Shown: positions 35,601 to 43,619 of the stretch, piece by piece | Layout of the letters: each line of letters opens with the position of its first letter | How positions within the stretch are numbered: the stretch's first letter is position 1 | Origin: Kingdonia uniflora | Taxonomy: Eukaryota > Streptophyta > Magnoliopsida > Ranunculales > Circaeasteraceae | Direction of reading: 5' to 3' | Assembly (NCBI GenBank): GCA_014058105.1 | Contig: JACGCM010001948.1 | Coordinates: 2,976,001 to 3,040,000, forward strand | Length of the DNA stretch: 64,000 nt | Position numbers and translations under genes: made by a program | The notes under the pieces: generated by a model | What the model was told of the DNA's origin: nothing | Databases searched by the model: none | What the model saw: only the letters and a program-made list of their open reading frames with translations

Positions 35601-38243
35601 TAGTGTCAGAGGAGGCATCTGCTCTAGGGTGACTTTTCCATTTTCCCATAGGAAGCTAAATGTATTTGTTTATCTATCATAACGGATTTTCCTATCAAAC
35701 ATCCAAGGTCTCCCAAGTAGGATATGGCAAATATCGGTATCAACTACCAAAACGTGGATAGTATCCTCATAAGTGTCACCTATCGTGAATGTCAACACGC
35801 ACTCGTCTTCAAAACGCTTTCCCTGTCCTGGAGAGAGCCAAGTAAGATCAAATGGTTCAGTACTCGGGAACGTCTCTAACTTTAGCTTTTCCACTAGCTC
35901 CTTGGCCACTAAATTCTCTGTAGACCTACATTTAAGGATTACTTCACAAAGTCTTCCCTTTGCTATGCATCGCGTACGGAAGATGTTTTTACGGAGCTAA
36001 GAATTTGGGTTACTCGGGTTGAACTTCAATGTCTTATTTACGGAAGCACAGAGGGGTAGGGTGTGAATGGTGCTGCCGGTGCAGTGGCGGTACTTATTGG
36101 TCGGAACCCGTGATGGAATCTGCGTTGTCGGTGCGGGAGGCGCATGTGATGGGTGCGGTAGTTTCTCGGTGCAAGGTTGTGTCACATGGTTCGGTGGGTG
36201 TGTGGTAGGATTAGGAAGTAGTGGTGGGGTCGGTTTCCTCTCTTCATTTTGGTCCTCGTGCCTTAGACTTGGCGAACTGTTGTGGTCTGTTTCGGTGGGC
36301 CTCGAATAAGGAGGCGTTGGGGTGGGTTTAAGCTTGGCTTGTGGCTCTTGAACTCGACTTGGTGTCATGGGTTTAGAGCCTAGCCCATAAGGATCAACGG
36401 GGACCCACAAATTCGTCTCTCCCACGATCTGTTTTCCACTGACACTACTGTTTTTCGCGGCTTCGATTGCAACTTCAGCAACCGGGACTCCGATAGCGGG
36501 CATGGGTTTCGGGGGGGGGGGGGGGGGGGGGGGTGTCTATCATGCCGTTCAACGACGGTAACTTGCTCGGAGTTTTAACCGTCGTGGCCGTAACGTGTTC
36601 ACGGGGTTGGCGTCGATCCGTGACGCTAGGGACGCCGGAGAATTCCTCGACGGCATGGGGTGAATGGGGTAGACCGTACCGATCCTCATCTCCGCAAGTT
36701 CGTAAGATTGTTGGAACAACTCGGATTGAGCGCTCGCGAGTTCGAAGAACAACTCGTATCTCGTATTCTTCTCGTCGAATCGAAGGATTGAAAGGTCACT
36801 TGATACCACTTTAGTGTAAATTGATTACGCAGAAGCCTAATAAGCACGAAGAACACTAATACATTCAATTGAGGAAGAAATGAGGTTCTTGAGGAACCTA
36901 ATTTTACTTTTTTAGAACTTTTCTTTCAAACAAAACTAACTAGTGGATAAACTAAAGAGATCCCCTCTTTGTAGAGCTAAAGCGAGAGAGACCAACTACT
37001 GTGCGACACGCCCTATCGAGGGATGTGCTACATCAAATATAGTGCTTCTTCTCATTAATCGCCAAACCAGATTTACTTGAGACGGTAGAGATAGGAACTT
37101 TTGATATTCCTGCTGTTAGGCAAACAAGGAGATCATCAGCATGTAGTCATTAACTAAGTTTAGACGACTTAGAAATAGTTTCAGCAGCGTCAGCTCGACT
37201 CTTGAGAAACCTAAAAGAGCTGAATTTTTTTTTTCATTTTTGGTTAGATCGCACCCCCAAAATTCTTATTTATGCTTGAGATATAAAATATAAATATTGG
37301 CACTAAGAGCTATTAGGATTATTTTTCTTCGCAGAGACCACTTTTAATCCTAAAATTTAAAATTTCCTTAAGGAAGATGCGTCCATTTAAAATACTCCTT
37401 TAGCAGCAACTCTCCATTGAAGGAAGAAATACTCTAAAGGACTGATGATTAGAAGTCCACACGTCGATATGCTCTTTTTGTTTGAAAATCATGAAACTAA
37501 AGAGTACATTACTGATCAACGGAAAGCAAAGAGCTTTGTTAATGCCCAATATAATTATCTGTCTCCACCCTAGGATCCACGTCTCTTATTACCATTATAT
37601 TACCATTAGAGGGCTCAGAGTAGTATGCTATTTGTTGCTGTGTCTTTTCAGTAGTCCATAGTGGTAGTAACTAATAAAATATTCTTGAGTTTGATTAAGT
37701 GTTGGATTTCTTTTATTTATTGAATGATCTACTGGTCTTACAAATCACAGGGAGTATAGGAATCATGTGAAAGATCTGGTTTGTGTATCGAAGGATTTCT
37801 GTGGGACTGTTATCGTTGACAATAATCCTTTCAGTTTCCTGTTGCAACCATTGAACGGAATACCCTGCGTACCATTTTCTTCTGGACAACATTATGATGA
37901 TCAGGTACCATATATTTAAGAACTTTTCCGAATAGTAAATGTTGACAAATTTGATATATTATCAGTAATAGCTAATATGTAACAATTTGATCTGTTGGAT
38001 GTTAGTTCTCTCTTGAATCTTCATGTGGTCTTCATTTATCACTTGTGCAATTTACATATGCACTATCTAATATTGTTGCATTTTTCTTCTCCTGCACAGC
38101 TTTTGGAAGTCCTCCTCCCTCTTCTTAAGCATCTTTCTATGGAGAAGGACGCGAGGCCTGCACTTTATGAAAGATTCCGCATGCTTGAGTGGTTTCAAAG
38201 GCATGAAATTCCCGAGTCTACTTTTGATTTGGACTGGACTTGA
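29632..38243 (+). CDS. SCP1-like small phosphatase (HAD family), exons 2-6
   Basis: Exons 29632-29760, 29850-29970, 30047-30128, 37751-37904 and 38100-38243 (TGA) join in frame, with AG acceptors and GT donors at each border and phases that agree. The product carries [12 protein letters not shown] (DxDxT nucleophile motif of HAD/FCP-SCP phosphatases), [19 protein letters not shown] (motif II Thr), [21 protein letters not shown] (motif IV-type Asp) and a C-terminus matching the plant family ([18 protein letters not shown]). Such enzymes dephosphorylate serine, for example on RNA polymerase II tails; the substrate here is unknown. Intron 3 after 30128 is 7.6 kb and holds a gypsy element, LINE pieces and a solo LTR. 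The expected exon 1 (22786-23081) is broken, so this is either a decaying gene or one using another start. Confidence 0.8.
30129..31151. other. large phosphatase intron, no feature seen
   Basis: AT-rich intron with T-runs (30412-30424, 30761-30772). No transposon end was recognised. Confidence 0.4.
31152..31984 (-). repeat. probable solo LTR (gypsy-like)
   Basis: Begins TGTCACGGCCCGG at 31152 and ends AGCGTCACA at 31984, that is TG...CA on either strand. The minus strand would start TGTGACGCTCC, a common gypsy LTR start. The flanking 5-mers TTCAG and CTCGG match at 3 of 5, differing by transitions. The block 31784-31850 (ATATAGCTACTAAGTAAATA then GAGACGAAGCGTAC) also occurs in both LTRs of the gypsy at 42924-48510. 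No internal region follows. Confidence 0.6.
32451..32649 (-). repeat. 3' LTR of gypsy 1
   Basis: 199 bp; matches the 5' LTR apart from substitutions and a gap of about 25 bp (the ACATTCAATTGAGG part is missing here). Confidence 0.9.
32690..36809 (-). pseudogene. gypsy 1 gag-pol with C-terminal chromodomain
   Basis: Minus-strand order: gag-like Pro-rich region 36809-35997; protease 35990-35670 ([12 protein letters not shown]; the usual DGGS is KCRS here, so the catalytic Asp is gone); RT 35618-34800 ([45 protein letters not shown] with YFDD intact); RNase H 34542-34170; integrase zinc finger (H..H..CYTC, about 33900-33790), core (MDFVTGLP at 33727) and C-terminus (about 33110-32980); chromodomain-like end near 32880-32690. 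Frame changes and stops occur between most segments. The chromodomain marks it as a chromovirus; these modules steer integration to particular chromatin. Confidence 0.85.
36511..36533 (+). repeat. poly-G tract (23 G)
   Basis: Uninterrupted G on the plus strand (C on the coding strand) inside the gypsy 1 gag region, at the break between the frames 36809-36549 and 36503-35997. Confidence 0.95.
36812..37035 (-). repeat. 5' LTR of gypsy 1
   Basis: 224 bp. On the minus strand it starts TGATGTAGCACATCC and ends CAATTTACACTA, directly followed by the primer-binding site. Confidence 0.9.
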
Positions 38244-38483
38244 GGAAAAGAAAAACAACAACAGGAAGCTGTCATTCTTTTCAGGCACCTGAGCTGCAAG
38301 CTGTTACCTTTTGTTGATGGCAACATGCCTCTGTCCAAACTCCAAAGAGAGCTCGTGATTTACTGTAACATAACATCATGTAAGGGCCATATTTCCCAGT
38401 ATACCAATTCCCTGGCTGCCCATGGCGCCTGGCTATTTACATAATTCATACGAGGATAAAAACATGAATGCAATTATTGCATA
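38244..38483 (+). other. 3' untranslated region of the phosphatase gene
   Basis: Follows the TGA at 38241-38243 and ends at the Helitron-like insertion. A precise poly(A) signal is not clear. Confidence 0.4.
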
Positions 38484-39235
38484 CTAGTGTAGCCGCGTGC
38501 AGCTACCCTCTTTTCAAACCTTTTAAATTTTTTTAGGGTCTTGTGTCTCATGGACTGTAGTTTGAGAAATACAATCCAAACATTGTTCAACCTAGAAAGA
38601 TGACACCTAGATAATCACCAATCCGAATAATTATCTAACAATTTGTATAATAACAAAATAGTTATAAGAATTGGAAGTATTTGACAAAAAAGTTGAAATC
38701 AAGAGGATCAACAATTTGCATTTTGGGTTTTGTGAACTCGTTTGACAAAAATTTACTGAATTTTGATGATTATAGAATGAAAAATCAGTAAGGACTCGGA
38801 ATATAGTGAGACTATAAGAAAATTAGTGATATAGAGTGACAGTTAAATTATTGTAAATCGCAATCATGAGAGAGAGACTACATTTGTCGATAAATAAAGA
38901 TTCTATATTCTTGAGTTGATGAGTAATGAAGGGACAGAGAAATGGAAAATAAAATTATCGGAGGGGAAATTTTGACTTTTGAAGGATTGTCTCCTCTGTT
39001 TAAGTGTTGGACTCGCAATCCCATATGATTATTAATATTCAAGATTGAGAGATTTTGGCATTAAAAAAAATGTAGAGAGAATATTAAAGAGTCGCAACTC
39101 TTGAGGGAAGAAGATCTCTTTAAAAAAAAAGACGGACCAAGTACATGTGTCACATTATTATTGGACGGAGGGATCACCAAAAAGAGGGACGGCGAACCGT
39201 GAACACTATAAGGGCAATCGGCTTAATAGTATAGA
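38484..39235 (-). mobile_element. Helitron-like element 1 (non-autonomous)
   Basis: On the minus strand it starts TCTATACTATTAAG (39235 inward) and ends with a hairpin GTAGC(TGCACGCG)GCTAC followed by A-CTAG (38484-38487). The next host base on that strand is T (plus strand A at 38483). TC start, hairpin and CTAG end with no target duplication are the Helitron signature. 752 bp, no Rep/helicase frame. Confidence 0.6.
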
Positions 39236-39833
39236 CTAGTGTAGTTGAACGCCCTACAGGCTTGCAACTCGCTTTTTTCAACCTATTAAATTTTATTATG
39301 GTATAATTTGTGTCCTCATCATCTTATACTTTTTTTGTGTTATTCATTAGGGTTTGCCTCCCTGCTCAACTTTCACAAGAAAAAAACCCCCCTTAATTAT
39401 AGGTTAAAACAAATGGAAGACAGTTTGAGAAAACACGATCCGAACATTGTTCAACCCAGAAAGATGTTACCTGGATAATCACCAATAATTATCTAATAAT
39501 AAGCATAAGAACAAAACAGTTATAAGAACCGGAAGCATCCAACAAAAGAGTTGGAATCAACAATATATTATCGGATGAAAAATCATTAAGAACTCGGGAC
39601 ATACTGAGACTATAAGAAAATCAATGATTTAGAATAACAGTTAGGTTCTTGTAAATCACATTCATGAGAGAGAGACATGAGTTGAAGAGCTGAAAGACCT
39701 TTGACAAACATTAGCTTCTTATTTTTCCAGTTTGACGGGAATCGGGACAAAGGTAGGAGGATATAACAGTGGTGTTCATGGGTAGCGAGTGTTAGGAATG
39801 ATTTGTACACGTCCACATGTCGAAGTAGTATAG
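39236..39833 (-). mobile_element. Helitron-like element 2, abutting element 1
   Basis: Begins at once with CTAGTGTAG at 39236, the same 3' end on the minus strand, with a weaker GTAG...CTAC hairpin. 39420-39680 is a direct copy of 38560-38890 (TTGTTCAACC(C/T)AGAAAGATG, AATCACCAAT, GAGACTATAAGAAAATCA). The other end may be near TAGTATAGCA at 39823-39833, uncertain. Confidence 0.5.
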
Positions 39834-39930
39834 CATTCTGTATTTCTGTAGTATAAGATCCACACTAGAAGATATGTGAGCATGGTTGCTTCTACTTTGG
39901 ATGAGATAGAGAGTGAAAGAAGAGAGAACT

Positions 39931-40717
39931 ATGGCAATTTGTGTACACCATCAGCTTTACACAACTAGTCTGAACTTAAATCGTGACAAGAAGCGTAAAC
40001 CACCGCATTCCATTGCCAAGCCCTGTAGGACTCGTTTATTTATTAGTGCAGCAGTCACCAATACTCCTAGTGCCCGGGAACTTGTACAATCTGGTGTCGT
40101 TCAAGCGATACCCGCAAAGGAGGCAAATTCAGCCATGAACAATGAAGGTTATGTACTACTAGATATTCGACCGATGTGGGAGAGAGAGAAGGCATATGTG
40201 ACGGGGTCTTTACACATTCCGTTATTCGTGAAAGATGAGGATAATGGCCCCATTACATGGTTGAAGAAATGGGTGCATCTTGGTTATATTGGATTATGGA
40301 CGGGTGCTAAATTCACCACCTTCAATCTTAATTTTCTCAAGGAAGTCGAAACATCGGTGCCAGATAAGAAAACTAAGCTTCTTGTTGCATGTGGTGAAGG
40401 ACTAAGGTAAGCGAGACACTGAGACCATAGGCGTATAAGCTCCGATAATATTCTTATATATTTCTAGCTACCCTGAAATTGCCATAATCAAGTTGATTGC
40501 TGTGTTGCTCTATAGGTCCTTAATGGCTGTTACGAGACTTCACAAAGAGGGTTATCAGAACATAGGTTGGTTGGCCGGAGGATTTAATCGAGCCGAAGAT
40601 CATGATTTTCCATCTATCGAAGGTGTTGAAAAGTTGCAATATGCCGCCATAGGAGGCGCTTCCTACTACTTACTTCAGCTGCTTGTATTCTTACAAGTTG
40701 TGGGTAAGAAGAGCTGA
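39931..40717 (+). CDS. STR10: rhodanese-like protein, chloroplast (STR10-like)
   Basis: Two exons, 39931-40406 and 40516-40717, joined in phase (AG|gtaagc ... tatag|G) give 225 residues with no defect. The start is the ATG at 39931; upstream in frame are only non-ATG codons. The first ~45 residues are rich in Ser, Thr, Lys and Arg and poor in acids, like a plastid transit peptide. Then follow VVQAIPAKEAN, YVLLDIRPMWEREKAYVTGS, LHIPLFV, WVHLGYIGLWTGAKFTT, LLVACGEGLRS (active-site loop with Cys, CxxGxR) and LAGGFNR; a hydrophobic segment (SYYLLQLLVFLQVV) ends it. This matches Arabidopsis rhodanese-domain protein 10. Sulfurtransferase activity is inferred; the substrate is unknown. The only fully intact gene in the window, squeezed between Helitron-like elements and a PLC fragment. 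Confidence 0.9.
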
Positions 40718-40989
40718 TAATTTCCCTGTTAAAGAGAGGGCTGCAGTGTTGTATAATGAGTACATTGTTTTTCCCCTAGTAGAAATGAACTTTGGTTTTA
40801 TGTTTCAAAGCAGTGTAGCATAGATTATTCAATTGATAACAGAAGGACACTCCGTTGAGGGATCAGTTTATAATTTATGCCATGAACACAATTTGATTAC
40901 GAAAAACATAACTGACTATACATAGGAGAAAGTGTTTCCAGTGCCAACAACATTCTCAAACAAATTGAAATTGCATAAGAAGCTTAATA
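40718..40989 (+). other. 3' untranslated region of STR10-like gene, then PLC 3' remnant
   Basis: No further gene. From about 40870 on it shares words with 48530-48610. Confidence 0.4.
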
Positions 40990-41216
40990 GACTTATACAT
41001 CTCTCCATTGAGGCTGTAGAGCGGAACAACTTGAATTCCTGATCTCAACAGAGACAAGGCAAACAAGTTTGGGGCCTACAAAATACTCGTCCCCAAACAC
41101 GTCTCATCCAGATACTTCTATCCGAAGCAAAGCACGGTCTGGAACCGTCAGTAGGAACTCATTTCCCCATCTCATGCAGGTGCCAACTCAGCTTCAATAA
41201 CAGTTTTCTTCATTAC
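40990..41216 (-). pseudogene. phospholipase C C2-domain fragment (left copy)
   Basis: Minus strand: VMKKTVIEAELAP, then in another frame GNEFLLTVPDRALLRIEV. This aligns with the [31 protein letters not shown] block of plant phosphoinositide-specific PLC C2 domains. It has frame breaks and stops; the rest of the enzyme is absent. The tail to about 40870 resembles the 3' side of the second copy at 48530-48620, so the two are paralogous pieces. Confidence 0.7.
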
Positions 41217-41793
41217 GAGTAATTAGCACGTGATAACGCGCTACTTTTGAAAATAAAGTTGAGGTTGAGCTTAATTTTTTGACTTCTTACAATCTTACTT
41301 AAATTTTATTATATAGATATGTTGATGGTTTTCCTTTTGAATATTATTTATAGTATAACTTCACTTTTAATTAGAATCCCAATGTGATGAACATATCTAT
41401 ATATCTATAAACATCAAGATTAGGGTAAGATTAGGGTTCACATCATAGTGTGATGAACATAATCCTTGTTGGCTATTTATCTTGGTGAACAAATCATATG
41501 CAGTTAGGAGAATAGGAAAATACCTTTGATGTTAGAGAGTCGAAGAGAGAAGAACTTTCGATGGGCATAAAGAGTTGAAGATGGAGGATGTTTAGAGAGT
41601 TTATAGAGAGTTGAACATGGAGGAAACGTTTGATGTGCTGGAGAGGGGGAAAATATGTTGGGTCTTTTTTTTCTTTCTTAATATGATATCAATAAGTACT
41701 CCAAGCTAGGTCTTGTCGAGATCGATTGCTCATAGAAGCTGGGTTCAATTCTTCAAAGAATATCTATTTTTTATCTATCCACAACTCAACTTA
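41217..41793. other. no gene seen
   Basis: AT-rich. 41404-41500 repeats TGTGATGAACATA twice. 41690-41775 ends in GGGTTCAATTCTTC, loosely like a tRNA B box, too weak to call. Confidence 0.3.
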
Positions 41794-42200
41794 GAACATC
41801 TCCTAAAATACCTTACTCAGTTGGTTAAAAAAAACTCAAAATCCAACTGAGTGAGGTCTAATTTTATCAAACAGTACCCCATTTGATTTTTTTTACAGAC
41901 GCCTAAATGTTAAGCATCCGTTTCATAATTTTTTTTCCATCAAATTCCTGACTGTTAGGTGTCTGATTTGATTTTAAAAACAAAAACATAAAACAATTGG
42001 GTGCCCAAACCTTAAGCGTCCGATTAGAAAACAAATAGACGCCCAACACTTGGGCGGCCGATCAGGACATACAAAATTAAGGTTGCACCTTGGAAAACAA
42101 GCCTCAACCTTGGTTTTTGAGGAGAAAAGCCAAGTGTGTAAGGTATTGTTGGAGACGAAAATCCTAAAACCAAGTGAGTGAGGTACTTTAGGAGATATTC
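41794..42200. mobile_element. MITE, PIF/Harbinger-like
   Basis: Inverted termini of about 30 bp: GAACATCTCCTAAAATACCT (41794) and the inverse of GAATATCTCCTAAAGTACCT (ending 42200), then ACTCA(C/G)TTGG. Flanked by TTA at 41791-41793 and 42201-42203, the 3-bp duplication favoured by Harbinger elements. 407 bp, no coding. Confidence 0.8.
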
Positions 42201-42464
42201 TTATAATTTGTATCACAAAGCCATTTTAATTACAAAACTCAACTAAGGAACAACTACTATGCTATCAAAGTAACAAAGTTTGGGTTCGGCCCTTGTTTGG
42301 CGAGGGGCTTATTCGGATCAATTCAAAAAATTCAAAAAATTTGGTGAGAATTCGGTAATTAGTATATGTGCATAAATACATAAATTTGATGCCGCCTAGT
42401 TCAATACTTCTTATGTAAGGTTGGTATTAACAAAATGATGCAATTCGATGAAAAATTTACATTA

Positions 42465-42600
42465 TATATATAGTGGTAGTTGTACCTCTCCACTTAGAGA
42501 GGAAGTAGGTTCGAAACTTCGTGGGGTTGGAAACTCAGGGCTACGGGCCCCAATATAAAACCTATAAAACCAGTTTGCCTTGGAAAAAAAGAATTTTTTT
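42465..42600 (+). repeat. tRNA-derived SINE-like unit
   Basis: A-box-like TAGTGGTAGTTG at 42471-42482 and B-box-like GGTTCGAAAC at 42508-42517, 25 bp apart, followed by a tRNA-unrelated body and ending in a T-run at about 42596. This is the internal RNA polymerase III promoter layout of plant SINEs. The unit has no clear target duplication. Confidence 0.5.
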
Positions 42601-42923
42601 TTCTTGGAGGATAATCTTCATGAAGACTCAGTACTACACTTTGGGGTTATAAAGATTATAGAATCTACATAAAGAAAGGATGAGAGTGAAAGAGATAAAA
42701 GGGTTAGGCTGTTAGGATTAGTATTTGTTTCCTAAACAACTTCTTAAAAATCTTCCAACAGTTCAAATAAGAAGTGTTTTTGCCCAATTTAGGTATTAAA
42801 AAATCGCGAATACTCGGAGAATTTCCGAACTTCAGAGTTGTTTGCCGAATATGAGACTATTCGCCAAAATATTCGGTTTTTCGTTGAATTTTTTAAAAAA
42901 TCGCCAAACTTTGTGACTCTGAC
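42601..42923. other. no gene seen
   Basis: AT-rich, with ATTCGG/CCGAAT words in both directions around 42800-42910 that may belong to an old hAT MITE (CAAAGTTTGG at 42270, CCAAACTTTG at 42904). CTGAC at 42919-42923 is the gypsy 2 target duplication. Confidence 0.35.
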
Positions 42924-43334
42924 TATCACGAATCAGCTGAGATTACAAGCTTTATACATGCAGCACTCGAAGCACGTGCCTCAAGTAGGCCTTTTTATTC
43001 GTTTACTTTCAAAAGTTTTTTATCGCAATATCAAATAATAGCAAGGCAACATACAACAATACAAAGATTCAATGCAAACTAGCTTTCATTAGCTTATCAA
43101 CAAGATTACAAGGCTTTAGTTCCAACTCGGGTGTATAGGATTCACTTCCTCTACAATATAGCTACTAAATAAATAGCTTACAACCAAAATGAAACATCAA
43201 AGTTGGAGACGAAGCGTACACCTCCTAAAGGCTAACCTAAACTCTACATAAATTAACAAAAATTTTTACAAGGCTTTATTACATCGTAGAGATTCTATTT
43301 ACAAAATATTTGGCTGATGCGCTGAGGCATAACA
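42924..43334 (-). repeat. 3' LTR of gypsy 2
   Basis: 411 bp; differs from the 5' LTR by scattered substitutions and an 8-bp duplication near 43316-43326 (GATGCGCTGAGG). Confidence 0.9.
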
Positions 43335-43619
43335 TTCTCCCCTACTCAGCTTGGAGATGTCCTCGTCGACTTCTTCTTCTTTGTCTTCTTCATCTTCCTC
43401 TTTTCTTTTCTCTCCTGTTTGTCTTCAATCTTCTAGAGTTGGATCAGCAGGGGATGAGAATCTTGGTGCTCCCAGCTGGCTTTTGCTTCTGGCAGGTCTT
43501 TCTACTTTATTAGGTACTCGTAGATTTTTTTCTTGGTGTTGGGATCAACATAGGTTACTCTGTGGGCAAGAACACTCTTTGGAACTTGGTCTGGGGTAAC
43601 TAGTTTGTGAGGATTATGA

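Larger units (their letters stand above)
32451..37035 (-). mobile_element. Ty3/gypsy chromovirus 1, complete but decayed
   Basis: LTRs 36812-37035 (5') and 32451-32649 (3') flank a body with gag, protease, RT, RNase H, integrase and chromodomain remnants in that order on the minus strand. A perfect 5-bp target duplication AATAT lies at 32446-32450 and 37036-37040. The PBS (minus strand AAGTGGTATCAAG, 36799-36811) and the polypurine tract (32650-32662) abut the LTRs. 4585 bp. Inserted in a LINE inside an intron of the phosphatase gene, antisense to that gene. Confidence 0.92.
32200..37160 (-). pseudogene. LINE reverse transcriptase remnant split by a gypsy insertion
   Basis: Minus strand: 37160-37041 reads [12 protein letters not shown] then [11 protein letters not shown], carrying the (F/H)ADD catalytic motif of LINE RTs. 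The reading resumes across the gypsy at 32450-32370 with [20 protein letters not shown] then RCLPIKI, the block before the LG(V/L)PL motif. The two halves meet exactly at the AATAT duplication. 32300-32400 repeats GGACACCTCACAA three times. Only a short piece of RT is left. It lies in the large intron of the phosphatase gene. Confidence 0.6.

Noticed and set aside
35997..36503. Pro/Thr-rich 168-codon frame as a host gene
   Set aside because: It is between the PBS and protease of gypsy 1 on the element's strand, so it is decayed gag.
42270..42916. hAT MITE with CAAAGTTTGG ends
   Set aside because: The 10-bp inverted words are suggestive, but no 8-bp duplication flanks them and the interior pairing is weak; mentioned only in the gap note.
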